A stretch of DNA of 64,000 nt from Saxidomus purpurata (GCA_022818135.1 JAFMSR010000017.1:16473237-16537236), one strand, 5' to 3'. Positions 47,369 through 59,435 are shown, counted from the stretch's first letter. The notes: a model not told the origin generated them from the letters alone. Numbers and translations are program-made.

Positions 47369-48627
47369 CTGTTATTTAATTGCAAAAAGTGTAAAGCTTT
47401 TACGAAGCGAGCAAATACGATGCGGTCGTTTAACTCAATGCTTCGGATGTGCTAGGATCAAAGATTCATCCGTTCAGAGTTTCAACTTGACACTCTAGCA
47501 GCCACATTACTCAACCAGTCTCACTCCAGCTTGAAACAACATTTAGACAAGAATCGCTGTTTCTGCGTTGTAGTTGGTAAACTACTTTTTTTATTTATCA
47601 ACACGCAAGGATTCCACTTGGTGCTGATGTTTTGAAACTGTTCTTGTAATGTTCAATATACCATACAATTTCGGTTACTATGAAAACGCTGAAATTTGTC
47701 ATTTATTTTAAACTTGTACGAAATATCAAAGTTTGTATGAAAGAAAAATAAAATTGAAATATTAAGTAAGCAAAGAAATATAGCAACAATCCGTTTAATT
47801 CTGGATCACCGTTCATAAATGGTAGCATTTCAATAACATGTTTATGGGCACTGATTGACACTGTAGCGGTTGACTAGTAAAACTGACAACGATTTTTAAA
47901 ACGCATTGTTTAAAATTTCGTTTTATCTAGCCTTTTCATTGTTGTTACTAATTTAGTGTGAACTTCAGGGTTTTGATTTCAAAACCAAAGCCGACTGGAA
48001 TTTCAGTGAAGTAGTAAAGTATGAGTTTGCTTTTTGTGTTTTAAATTAAGTCTTTTTATCTTCGATGTAACCTTGTCAGTGGAGAGTACACACCTGTAGG
48101 AAATAGATATGAATACGTATGAATAAAGCGAAACGTCTACGCACTATATATCAGATCATTGGGTTTAATTGTGTCCGACACAACAGACAAAGCGACTGGC
48201 GTTCAGGTGAATGTAGATTGCAGTGATCAAATGTCATGAAACCAACCCTGCTCAGTGTTTCTTTTTTTTTGTAAGTTCTGCACTTACCAGTTGAAAGTCA
48301 CATTCAATTGCGACTTTGGATGTAAAATTACGTGTAGTCCTTATATTAACGAAATGTATACGTCAACAGTGTTTAAGACTAATAGTATAAAATGGAACGT
48401 AAGTCTATCAGTATTCTATCTGTAAACTTAGTGTATATTTGTTTAGTATTTAAAGAGCTCATGGGTATTATATACCAGTACTAGTAAGTCCTAAACTCTA
48501 AAAGTATCAGTTCAATATACTCCAAATATATTGACCACAGTATAGCACTATATTGGAGCAATTAAACAAGAGACTGAATATTTTTCAAAGACTGACTATC
48601 TTAAGAATGTTAATGACCTCTGGGACA

Positions 48628-48750
48628 TGAACTTTTATATGTACACACTTCAAGAACAGATACTAAATTAAAACCATGTCCGCAAACTAAACTCCTTGAT
48701 AAGTACAAATAAAATAGGAACATGTAAACGACATGATGAAAATCATTTGA
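48628..48750 (+). repeat. Direct repeat, copy 1 (partner 49972-50092)
   Basis: Shares TTATATGTACAC, CTTCAAGAA, CATGTCCGCAAACTAAACTC and ATAAAATAGGAA with 49972-50092 in the same order. Confidence 0.8.
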
Positions 48751-48778
48751 ATTCAGTACCAGTTACCGTACAGTACAT

Positions 48779-48815
48779 ATTTTTTATTATTATAATTATT
48801 ATTTTTATTTTTTTA

Positions 48816-48847
<32 letters not shown>
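48779..48847. repeat. (TTA)n-type microsatellite
   Basis: Imperfect ATT/ATTATT run ending in about ten perfect TTA units. Confidence 0.95.
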
Positions 48848-48848
<1 letters not shown>

Positions 48849-49971
48849 AACGTATTTCATCTGAATAATGATGCATATAATAAGATTGATTAAATTTCTT
48901 ACAATGGCTGTATGCGCTATATTAATGTATAATGGTAATACTGAAGGTTTCTTTTTTATTTGCCGTAAGTCGTACTCGGTAAAGGCCAGCACTGCCACAG
49001 TGCTCTAATCATAAATGTAAATATACAAACAGATCGGTTTATCTTAGTATGTTATACGCTCATTGAAGCCAGTCTGAGCAAATATGGAAGGAAAACGTGT
49101 TACAAAATTATAACTACAACATATTTACCAGTAAAGTATTTACACCACAGGATGTTCAAGACAATATTTTAATTACGCAAGTTTGCACAGAAGTTACTCG
49201 GATTTGCATGTTTAAATTATTTAATAAATCTTATTACAATTAATTAAAATTAATCCCTGTATAAATCATGTAAAGATAAACCTCACTTGATTTTGTTTTC
49301 ATTCGGTGGTGGATTTATACACCTTTAGTTTAAGGGGAAATTAAACTGTTATTCTGTTCCTACATTTAGTTTTCTTTGATTATCTGCCCACTTACTTATA
49401 TGTGAGATGATCGAGGCCTGTTAGGAAGAAAATGGCTTAAACTATTTTGCTCAGAGGGGTCAATCTATAAATTACTTTTAAGTAAAGAGTGCTTCGAGAA
49501 TACATACACGTGCTAGACTGCATTTGATGTCGGCCACGGGCCAAGACATACTTCACACAACACCAGGTTATACTTGGGTATATATGTCCGTAAATACACA
49601 TGTACATACATGTATATTGCATTGTATGACTGTGTTTAATTTAAAAGCGACTTTAAATATAGTCAACTTTCTGTTACGTGAATCTGTTATTAAATAAAAT
49701 TTACAATTACATTCAAAGTATTTTACTGGACTTTATCTCATGGTCTCCGTGTTAGTCGAGTGAAGCATGTGCCAACTCACCATACATAAAATATGTATTT
49801 TAACCTGACTTATTTAGCAAGCCAGCCTACATATGGACCTAATATTGGTTGCCAGAAGGCCGCGACAAGTATATGGTATGAAAAATATTTTTGAGCTAAG
49901 GACGCGAGTGTATGAATAGCGTCGTGAAATATTAAATTCGATCACGTATTTTTTTCTACTTTTAGGATCCT

Positions 49972-50092
49972 TGAACTGTTATATGTACACGCTTCAAGAA
50001 TAGATACGTAAATTAAAACTATGTCCGCAAACTAAACTCCTTAATAAATACAATAAAATAGGAAAATGTAAATAACATTATGAAAATCACAC
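49972..50092 (+). repeat. Direct repeat, copy 2
   Basis: Partner of 48628-48750, about 1.34 kb downstream, with scattered substitutions. Confidence 0.8.
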
Positions 50093-50293
50093 TTTACCGT
50101 TCTAATAAAAAAGTTAAACATAACTTTCGTTTATTTAGGTATAACTCCGCTAAATGTTTTCCTTAGACTTACTGTATATCATTTAAGCTCTAGCCTCATA
50201 CCAAAACATTATTGTGTATTGACACCCCAATAAATCTGTAGAACCGCCTTAGCCACACTGTAAAATGGCTCTTTTATAGACATAATGTCTTAC

Positions 50294-50425
50294 TTTATAT
50301 TCAAATGTCTGTTGGTTTGTCTGTATTTGTTGAAGACAGGTCTCCACTTGTGGCACAAGTTTCCAACAAGCGTTGATCACGTCGGACATCCGGGCATTTA
50401 CCGTTGCGCGCACCTGCTCAGGCAT
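50294..50425 (-). CDS. Helical coding exon, possible start exon
   Basis: 44 codons from an ATG at 50425: MPEQVRATVNARMSDV, then NACWKLVPQVETCLQQIQ and TNQQTFEYK, ending in phase 0 at AAA|GTAAGA. The composition is clearly coding-like: an amphipathic helix or coiled coil with no stop in this frame and unbiased codon use. If the ATG is not the start, a CAG at 50414-50416 could be an acceptor. No family recognised. It may be the first coding exon of the main minus-strand gene or of a separate gene; no phase-0 acceptor exon linking it to 45362 was found. Confidence 0.5.
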
Positions 50426-50869
50426 AGCAACGTTGTCCGAGGTGAAAACAATATTAACATATTATAAAAAAACTTTACAACTTTAACAACTTTATATTTT
50501 ATTTAAGTGTCACATATCAACAGTTCATATAAAATTATACAAACAGTAACTAAAAGCAATAGTTCGACATCCAGTCAATAATAACTTATGAGACACTATT
50601 ACATGTACTATTTTGACATCTTTATATATATATTTATAGTGTCTTATAATTAAATATACCACATTGTTACCTTGAACGTCATCAAAAAAATATTTTCAAG
50701 ATTTTTTAATGAAAAACCTTGACATAAACATCGCTAAGGCATTGAAATAAGGAACAGTATATACGAAAAGACTTGTTTTACGTTTCAAATTTGTCCGGGC
50801 CGAAAAATAAGACTATCTTAAATCTAACTCCCTATTTGCACTATGCTGTTGCCAGCTGCTTGTCTTCAC

Positions 50870-50920
50870 CTCACCAATATGGCGGATAATTGGTAACTAC
50901 GGAAGTGACGTCACATCGAC
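50870..50920 (-). promoter_or_regulatory. Promoter-like block, ETS/CRE composite motif
   Basis: ACGGAAGTGACGTCAC (50899-50914) is a composite of an ETS site (CGGAAG) and a full CRE (TGACGTCA, 50906-50913). Next to it are CCAAT on the plus strand and CCGCCATATTG on the minus strand, followed by a donor-like |GTGAGG at 50874. This suits a 5' UTR exon about 450 bp upstream of the ATG at 50425. Motif meaning is established knowledge from animal promoters; use here is inference. Confidence 0.4.
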
Positions 50921-51154
50921 CTGTCCAATTCTGTCCAAAAATGCAATATATTCAGATAGCCGTAGGGCACCTTAATTTTAATCAGAAAATTCATAAAATA
51001 TTTCTTGCTATGCTCAACTATTGTACTTTCGATTTTTATTATATAAGACTTTAGTGCTACAAATTATTATGAACCAATCAAAGACCACAAATATCTGTAA
51101 GGTCTATACAGAAATTGACTGGTTCCAAGTCCCACCGATTAAGTGGAGTCTTAC

Positions 51155-51204
51155 CTAAATAGAATTGTCGAACATGCGGCCCAAATTACGGTCTTATTGC
51201 GGTC
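51155..51204 (-). CDS. Weak exon candidate
   Basis: A 50-nt segment between TTTCCATTATAG and TTTAG|GTAAGA with a single open frame (DRNKTVIWAACSTILF), phase 0 in and phase 2 out. Good splice sites but no partner exon identified. Confidence 0.3.
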
Positions 51205-52227
51205 CTATAATGGAAAGTGCAGCCCAGTGGTAATGTTTTATTTTTTGTTGATAGATTGCTATAGCTTATAATAGTGTAATGTTATTGTGAGGTATAGCTA
51301 GATTTTATGAAGTAATGTAGTTAAAACTGCTTCTGTGCGTTATGACGGGATAATAGTTAATATGTTGTTTTTTCCCTATCCACATGTTTTAAATTTCAAA
51401 TGATCATAAACGAACCCGTCTAAGAAACTCCTGTAAAACATTTTTATACTACATTCACACATTTCAAGTAAATAACTATGTATATATGAATGTATGAAAA
51501 ACTATCCCACACTGATGGACGCTGAATCACTAAGAGTGCTATTAAAATGGAAAAGAAATCTTTGGCGGCGTCGTTTATGTCTGCATTACTATTTCGTCTT
51601 GTCTATCTCTTATTTATCTGTTAATTTTCCTCTATCTCACATCCCAGATATCAGGTCTAAGCCACATTATTCTGCAATCGATGAGCGTACCAAATGTTTA
51701 CACACATTTCTTCACTGTTAAATTTGTTAATGTTATTAAAAACTATTGGATTTTGGTTACATTTAAGCCAAGTGTGAATGTTAAATCACTTTAAACCGTA
51801 AAAGTGCATTATTTAGTTTTACAATGTACTCATGTTACTCACGGTATAGTAAAGGTTATTTATTGTCTTAATCTGCTAAATAATCCTTTGTTAAACTTAA
51901 GCAGTTCAATTATTTATATTAGAATCTCGATAGCCATTTTATCATTAAAGGTACCAAATTTTGGATTATCATTGTACTTACCAGTTTTGGGTAGATGCTA
52001 CAAGTACTTAGTATATAAGGAGCGCATTTTAGGGCACAAGTCAGTCTAGTTCACGAAATTCTTTGGCACAGTATATATGCTGAATTTTTCATAAATTGTT
52101 AAGAAATTAAACGTAAGCCAAATACATTCACAAAGAGTTCTAGCCAAAAGGCTTCTGCAGAAATACATTGAGATATAGTCAAGATATATTTTAATAGTCT
52201 CTTTTTAGACTTTTATAACATCTTGAT

Positions 52228-52704
52228 ATTCTAAATTATTGTTTGAATCTGTTACCTGTTATATCACAACGGAAACGCATTATAAATACGTACACATTCT
52301 AAATTACTGTTTGAATCTGTTACCTGTTATATCACAACGGAAACGCGTTATAAATACGTACATATTCTAAATTACTGTTTGAATCTGTTACCTGTTATAT
52401 CACAACGGAAACGCATTATAAATACGTACATATTCTAAATTACTGTTTGAATCTGTTACCTGTTAAATCACAACGGAAAACGCATTATAAATACGTAACT
52501 ATTCTAAATTACTGTTTGAATTTGTTACCTGTTATGTCACAACGGAAACGCATTATAAATACGTAACTATTCTAAATTACTGTTTGAATCTGTTACCTGT
52601 TATATCACAACGGAAACGCATTATAAATACGTACATATTCTAAATTACTGTTTGAATCTGTTACCTGTTATGTCACAACGGAAACGCATTATAAATACGT
52701 AACT
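52228..52704. repeat. 68-bp tandem array, 7 copies
   Basis: Unit starts ATTCTAAATTACTGTTTGAA and ends with AACGCATTATAAATACGTA. Starts at 52228, 52296, 52364, 52432, 52501, 52569 and 52637. Copies are nearly identical; one carries a single-base insertion. Confidence 0.97.
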
Positions 52705-53750
52705 TATGATATTGGTAGTTAGCGATTTAAAAAACATGATAAAATTATAGAGATTTTCTTGTTAAGTATTGCATAAACATTTAATGTTTGGCATACCTGC
52801 TTAAAATTTGTATACCAACTCTGCATATATTTTACATCTTCAAAAGAAAATTAAAAAGTAACAAAAACGTTTTATTCATAGTTTCTATGTAAAATATTGA
52901 CATTCTATGCACAAGAATTACGTAGGTTTCTTCAAGTATTGGGGCGCATGAAAAGTTATAAAATATTCTGAGACAAATAATCGGTTGTTATAATTAAACA
53001 CATGACGTAATGAAACCACATGTTAAAGGAAGATATTTTAGAGAACTAAACAAATTTAATTCAGTAAGCGATTTAGCAGACGTCACGTATTTAAGAAGAA
53101 AATATTTGTATTATTTCAACACTTATTAACGACTTTCAGAGGTACATGTATATGTTTCACATATACTAGTAGATCTACGCTCAGAGGACTTAACCATGGC
53201 ATGCAAGGTTAAAATTAATGTGCCAAAGTTTTGAATGTCGAACGAGTGTTATCCAAATGCAAATTACCTCTATCTTCTGGCCATTGGTACCTTTTAAAAT
53301 TTAAATTGTTTCTATTGTTGGAAATTAAATATTAGAAACAAAGATACTTATACAATATGAACATTTATCTGCATTAAAGCATACTAGCTAAAAGAATTAC
53401 CATGTACATGTATATTGTAATCTTAAACATTAAAACATTATTGCATCAATGGCCATTTTGTTTTAAATGTCTTTTCAATTTATGTGACAATGGTAACAGC
53501 ACGACATCTTCCTCGACAGTTATTTCAAGACATATCACATTTATTCCACATATACCGCTCAGTCCCGAAAGAGTTTTGTGATATCCTTTACAATGAATAA
53601 AACGTTAAGTATGCATTTACCAATCAAATTCTGTTAACGTTTGTTCTTTTCTTAAGAAACAAAGACAGTGAATTTAATGATGTTAAAATGTGTTTAAAGA
53701 TAATGTGATGTATGCTGAAGAGTGTACATTACACATGTACGTTATTTATT
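52705..53750. other. Non-coding stretch, nothing recognised
   Basis: AT-rich with no ORF of note and no repeat structure seen. Confidence 0.5.
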
Positions 53751-53754
53751 TCAG

Positions 53755-54125
53755 TTTATGGTTGATCTCCAGAATCCCTTATCAGAGTGATAAGTACCGT
53801 GCTCGTGCTTAGTTGTGCATGGTCCATGTTTCGGGTCACTAAGTCAAAGGTCACGGTCACAGGGGCTCGACATAGTAAAATATTGTTGAAGCTTAATCTC
53901 CAAAACCCCTGGTCAGAATTTATTGGTATTTCACAGGAGTGATAAGTACCATGCCTATATCTGCATGGTTTATGTTTCGGGACACTAGATCAAGGTCACA
54001 GGTGCTCGACATAATAAAATAGTGTGCGCTCTCAATCTCCAAAAGCCCTGGTCAGAATTTAATGATACTTCACAGACGTGTTAAGTACATAGTTGTGCAT
54101 GATCCAATAACCAAAGCATAAAATG
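53755..54125. repeat. Three diverged tandem units of about 131-139 bp
   Basis: Unit landmarks are ATCTCCA(A)AA-CCCTGGTCAG (53765, 53896, 54035), GTGATAAGTACC(A/G)TGC, TTTCGGGNCACTA and TCAAGGTCACAGGNGCTCGAC. Contains AGGTCA half-sites, as is common in molluscan repeats of this kind. Confidence 0.85.
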
Positions 54126-54599
54126 TTGCATAAATTTTATATAATATGTCGGTGCGATGTTTGGGGGGTATTCATTTCCTTCAGTGAGTGTTATAGTAAA
54201 CAGTTATCTCAAAACGTCTTTTATAGAGTGCGTAGCATATCTTATGGCAAATAGCAGAATATTTATAATATTACTTTATTCTTCTAGGTCAGCCTGATAG
54301 CGGAAGTGGGGATTAAGAAGAAGATTGTATATGCCTTGTCAGAAAACATGGTTGTTTTTTGCAATACCGTAACTGTAGAGAGCATATGTTTTGGGTTTGA
54401 ACAAGTTAATGTGCGCAAATGTGGTCAGAGTCAAAGTCTGTCAAATACACAATAGGAAAAGGCCCCTTAGTGGGTGCGTCTGCAAAGTAAAGACAGATCG
54501 TGATTGAACAAAAGCAAACACAATTGTCCAACGCGTATAGTTTCGACACATCTTAAAAGCACGACCTATATAAAGGTGTACTTTGTTTCAATTAAAATA

Positions 54600-54711
54600 G
54601 CCATGATCGATATCATAGATAAGGCTAACAGTTCGAAATAGGGTCATTGAAAGATATCGTTTATGCCAAACCATGCTCTGAGAGTCAAGTGATGGGATAC
54701 CTGTACAAGTT
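54600..54711 (-). CDS. Possible 3' exon of the 55-kb gene
   Basis: Acceptor CAAACTTGTACAG ends at 54712. In phase 0, matching the donor of the 55098 exon, it reads VSHHLTLRAWFGINDIFQ then stops; in phase 1 it stays open to 54588. Weak evidence. Confidence 0.3.
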
Positions 54712-55097
54712 TGATTGTAAACCAGTGTATGGTAATGTAACGAAATATTCAAGATTCCAGTCAGTATATAATGAACATCAGGTACGAACATGTTATTTTG
54801 TGTTGTCCATGAATAAAAAGTAAGCGGTTGGTAGACACAAGTTATTGATATCAAGTATAACTGGTTTTAACCTTAGTGGCAAATGATTCTGCCTTGCAAT
54901 CTGGTCACAATTTGCACTGTCCGCTAATGAGTAAATAAATTTAGTTTGACATACCTTTTAACAAAAATTAGTAGCATCAAAAGTCCATTACAGGGTTCAA
55001 TTAAACAGAATATAAATACAACTTGCATGACCAGTATCGGGACCTTTCTTTATCACGAGCTGATTCTTGTTGCTAGAAAAATGGTTCACAAACCTAC

Positions 55098-55180
55098 CTC
55101 ACGACAAATTGAATACAAGTTATATAGTTTGAAATACTCTTTGAGCCGTCGCATCGCTTGCTTTCTGTGAGTCGTCCTTG
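55098..55180 (-). CDS. Exon of unrecognised minus-strand gene
   Basis: An 83-nt exon between TTACAATAGTTGCAG and GTGAG|GTAGGT. Phase 1 in, phase 0 out, reading RTTHRKQAMRRLKEYFKLY and onward, a basic helical stretch. It joins the 55383-55438 exon in phase (A + CA). Another frame (phase 0) is also open to the donor. No domain recognised. Confidence 0.45.
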
Positions 55181-55382
55181 CTGCAACTATTGTAAATACA
55201 AATAAGTAGACATTGTTATCATTTGGACGTGGCTGAAAGATTTCCACATGTACTCGTACATTACCGCCCACATAATGTAATATATGCAGCCTTGAGGTGC
55301 GTTTTACTAAATGATTCCGCCTTTTAAGCTTTATACACCATGATATTTGAAAGTAAATGAGAAACATTTTGAAAGATCTTAC

Positions 55383-55438
55383 TCAAAACAAGAAGAGTTC
55401 TTAATTTTCTAATTCCACAACATTTTTCACTCAGGTCA
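55383..55438 (-). CDS. Upstream exon of the same unrecognised gene
   Basis: 56 nt between GCTGATTTCAG and TTTTGA|GTAAGA, phase 2 in and phase 1 out, reading DLSEKCCGIRKLRTLLVL. The same frame stays open upstream through a hydrophobic stretch (FIVTGCTFCLLTCIVL then THVVIW) to about 55540. The exon may therefore be longer and include a signal or membrane segment, starting at an AG near 55543. Confidence 0.4.
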
Positions 55439-55684
55439 CTGAAATCAGCAGCTACGTTCAGATTATTTGCCGAGTAACAGTCCCAGATAACGACATGGGT
55501 AAGTACAATACAGGTCAATAAACAAAATGTACATCCGGTAACTATAAAGCTGAATATATCATTATCATTCTTAGCTACTAGTATTAGTTATTATTAATTT
55601 TGAACAATAACTTAACTCTATAGATACAATTACAAGTAAATCATTAAATTTGAACAGAGAAATAATTATACACAAACAAATGTT

Positions 55685-56110
55685 CACATGAACATCGCAG
55701 CTGGAAGTCGAACCAGAACGAATGAACATTGCAACTCGGCGTTGAACATGTAAAACTTGATAGCTGAATGTTGAGCGAGAAAGAATGTTCCGCTGAACAT
55801 TGCAGCTCTACATTGAGATTGTCTGACTTATTAACTGAATGTAGAGCTAGAATGAATGTTCAGCTGAACATTGCAGCTCGACACTGAAAAGTGCAATTGT
55901 AATATTTATGTTCAGCTAATTGTTTTTTCAGCTAGCGATAGCAGCTGAACATAAGATTTTGGCTATTCAAATATGAATGTCGAGATGCAATTAGTGTCGA
56001 GCTAGGCATTCCAGATAAACAGTCATTTTCACTATATAAGTCAAATGTTCAGCTGAACAAAACTTCGAGGTGAACATAATAGCTAAACATTCGTAATACA
56101 CCATATAAAT
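55685..56110. repeat. Degenerate array of GTTCAGCTGAACATT palindromic words
   Basis: Recurring GAATGTTCAGCTGAACATTG and GCAGCTCGACATTGA words in both orientations (for example about 55792, 55855, 56049), spaced irregularly by about 60 bp or more. The word GTTCAGCTGAAC is itself a perfect palindrome. Confidence 0.75.
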
Positions 56111-56499
56111 ATGAACGTCGATGGCCGATTGCCGATATCCAAGCTAAGTTCACACACATTAAAGTCTGATGCCCCCCACCGATGTAACTTTTAAACTGGT
56201 CATCATTTCTAGAGATTGCATTGACGCAGCACTACCATTAAGATCATAGTTTTTCCTTGTGGTCAACCTATTTGTATAAGGAAGTTGTCATTTAGTACCG
56301 ATAAATCACGGTTAGAATTATAGCCGATCCCTCAGTAAATTGTTTAAAAACTGCTGCAATAACAAATTCCAAACAAACAATCCAGAAACAGGTAAGTACT
56401 TCAAACAACAGTTCCAAAATTAAAGATATTCAGAAAAGTATTTCTACATTAATGTATATCAATGTATTTGCTCTCGATTGCAAAACAAGTTCTTGCAAC

Positions 56500-56678
56500 T
56501 TAGATTAATCTCCCGAGATTCATTCCAGATTTAATTAACCTCGAAGAGACAGAGACAATGTGGAATTATCTGTGTCTTACCTAAGGACACTACCATTACT
56601 CGGGCACTGTTAGGGATCGAACCCGGGACCCCCTGATACCAAGGCGAACGCGCTACCACTGCACCAATGTGGCTAGAT
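56500..56678 (-). repeat. tRNA-derived SINE
   Basis: On the minus strand: AGCCACATTGGTGCAGTGGTA (A box) ... GTCCCGGGTTCGATCCCT (B box) spaced as in a tRNA, followed by GTGTCCTTAGGTAAGACAC, a phrase like the conserved central domain of molluscan/fish tRNA SINEs (CCTTGGGCAAGACAC). The cloverleaf is imperfect, so it is not a functional tRNA. The 3' limit is uncertain. Confidence 0.75.
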
Positions 56679-57192
56679 CTGGTGGTTTATCTTCTTCATG
56701 ATAATTCGACATTGAAAACACAAATATTTGGCGTTGCCACAAACTGTCTACAGATGAAAACGAGCTTTGAGCTCCGCTATGGTCATTTCCACTGCACTCC
56801 CTTATGTTATGTGTCATATGATTTCCTGTTTTCTGGCCAGAAGTGAATGTGTATGAATCATAACAGCGTTTCTGACATTGTAGATGTTGTCCATTCATAA
56901 AAGTGAGCTGTTTGCGGGACCATATCATTTCTAGAATTTATTCATAGATGCAGCTGAGCAAATTCGAAATAGATATTTCTGGATGATATTAAATGCCACT
57001 TATGTTGATCATAGTATGGCAAAGACTAATATAATTCACGAAAGAATATTATTCATTCAGTGAATTAAATAAGATAAATGGCTGGCCAGTTTAGAACAGT
57101 TTTTCCTGTCATACAGATGAACGACGAAACTTTGAACCTTATCAGTCTCATTACTGCCTCGCCTGCTATAAGCTTGGGTATAGTGTTTATAG

Positions 57193-57655
57193 TAGTGATG
57201 TCACGATGATCGAAAATTAATCAAATAATTGATCGGAAAACATTCATAATCGACTAAATCGATTATGAGTTTGAATAATCGATTATTACTTCTTTTTTTC
57301 TTCAATAAATAATGTATTGCAATTGAAATAAGGACCTATTGCAGGGCTTTTGTTTGACTTTTAGACTTCTGTCATTATCTGAAGTATGACTTTGAGTTTG
57401 ACTCATCAAACGTACTTGTTAATGGCCAGAATAATTTTTTTTAAAAATATGTACATGTAGCACGTGTAGGGCACCAAGTTCTAGATTATTATTCTATGAG
57501 TTTTTGCAAGAACAATAAAGCTTGTAATCTTTTTTGTAACCATTTGTATGGACAGATATGATTTCGATTATTTTCCGATTGATGATCGAGTTTGATTGTT
57601 CTGTTTGATTCGATGATCGATTATGAAATTTCTCCGATTGTCCAACACTAGTTTA
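57193..57655. mobile_element. ATCGATTAT-rich hAT-like non-autonomous element
   Basis: The ends are loosely inverted (AGTGATGTCACGATGATCGA left; right end reverse complement CTAGTGTTGGACAATCGGAG). Inside are multiple ATCGATTAT/TAATCGATT words. This layout is common in hAT-type non-autonomous elements of animals. Boundaries approximate. Confidence 0.45.
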
Positions 57656-57687
57656 TAGCCCATCGGAATAAATATTTTCAGGGTGAG

Positions 57688-57869
57688 CTATTGTGATCTT
57701 CCTTTTTTATGCACGAAATAATGGCAACCAGATGCAGCCAGAATGAAAGACCTTAACAAATCTTCTTTCCACGTCCGGCGAGGCCCAAAGCCTTCGTAGT
57801 CTACATGTATTTTAAATATGATACTGTCTTTCGGTCCACTACCAAGTTTGCTTATATAATTGGCCCACA
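57688..57869 (-). CDS. Possible terminal exon
   Basis: Acceptor GTGACCTTCAG, then about 60 codons to a TAG in phase 1: WANYISKLGSGPKDSIIFK, DYEGFGPRRTWKEDLL and onward. Coding-like composition, no recognised domain and no partner exon found. Confidence 0.3.
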
Positions 57870-58594
57870 CTGAAGGTCACTTATTTTATATGAACTATAT
57901 AGTACAATCTATAAAGATTTAAAACAGTTTTGCTTTTTTGATTTCAATATAACATCGCTGAACTCATTGAATTATACCTCAAGCGACTAGTTACCATCAT
58001 GTTTCAACACGTTTTCTTTCAGTAAAAGGACATGGCCACCAGAGGCTATAATAGTTTCATGTCCGTGTCTATTCAAACATTTCTGTTTGAATTTTCCAAT
58101 CTTTACTGTTTATAGATTTTTCGTCATAATTCAAACATAAAGGGAGATAACTTGAGTATGTTTTACTTATACACAATAAACCAAACTCAGTCTGCAGCGG
58201 TTTCTGTCCTTTAAAGTGCTTACACAAAGCATTTTAGTGTATTATTCATGAGAGACAACTTATGCCATACAGTATGGAGAAATGTTTCAATTCCCTTCAA
58301 TATGTTCTCAGAACATTCTTATTGAAAAGTAGTATATGAAATGAGAAAATGAAGACGCTCTATTAAAGCGGTATAGAAGAGACCGGTGGTTACATTCATT
58401 TTACTGTTTTAATAAATCTTTTTTTTCTGAGACGTAATTAATTTGATATATTTTTTAAGTTAAAAGCTCTACCCGTTGTTTTAGTATCCAAGAGATGAAA
58501 AATGATAGGAATATTATAATTATGCTCTGCTATCAAACATACATTTGTAGATAGATTGTCAAAAACATTGGCGATAATCTGCAAGGGAGACACT

Positions 58595-58758
58595 CAAAAT
58601 CCCCTTAGTCATAATCCCCTTGGTCCAAAAATGGCATAGTAGTCAGAATCCCCTTGATGAATTTTACAAGGTATTCATAATCCCCTTGATGAAATTTACA
58701 AGGTGTTCAAAATACCCTTGATCAATTTGACAGAGTAGTCATAATCCCCTCAATTGGG
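58595..58758. repeat. About 32-bp degenerate tandem repeat
   Basis: Roughly five units of GTCATAATCCCCTTGATGAA plus TTTACAAGGTATTCA. An isolated unit-like phrase (ATAATCCCCTTACTCAATTT) lies at 59168-59188. Confidence 0.8.
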
Positions 58759-59194
58759 ATTTTAAGATTTTATTGTTTATTTCAGTCTCATCATTGTACA
58801 TTACATGATAATATCACATTGCATATAAAATCATATACAGAGTATCACAGTTATTTTGCATTAGTACATGTACAATGCCACTCATATTTGAGTTATAAGA
58901 GACTACGATAAAATAGTCATTATACATTTCAAAATCAGATCAATATTCTATTTTACATGTGTACAGATAAAAACCTAAAACTCCCTTGCTAATCTTTATA
59001 TTAAAATCTGCCTTAAAAAGAGAAGAACTTAAGACACTGAAAAGGAATACTGCGCAAATGCATTATTCAAAAATGGGTGTAAAATAATGGGACTACACTT
59101 GATCAGATCAAATGTAGTTTGATTAGCAAAAGGGTTTTAGATGACTTTTTTTTTAAAGTGGGTGGCTATAATCCCCTTACTCAATTTCTTTTTT

Positions 59195-59435
59195 ACTTCA
59201 CTTTGATTACTGTGGTCTTTGTTATTATGAGACAGCAATGGTGTTGAGTAGGGAAATTAGCACATTTTTATGAGAAAGAAGTGTGAATAATTTTAGTTAT
59301 TTTCAATGATTTACCATTGTGAAGTTAATGTAGAGACAAATAAAACATTTAAGTAATACTTCACTTTGATTACTGTGGTCTTTGTTATTATAAGACAGCA
59401 AATGTGTTGAGTAGGGAAATTAGCACATTTTTATG
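59195..59435. repeat. 162-bp tandem duplication, second copy partial
   Basis: TACTTCACTTTGATTACTGT and the following about 77 bp at 59195-59271 recur at 59357-59433. The second copy then jumps to AGAGACAATAAAGC, consistent with an internal deletion. Confidence 0.88.

Noticed and set aside
56598..56678. Possible functional tRNA gene (minus)
   Set aside because: A and B boxes are present, but stems are imperfect and a SINE body follows directly.
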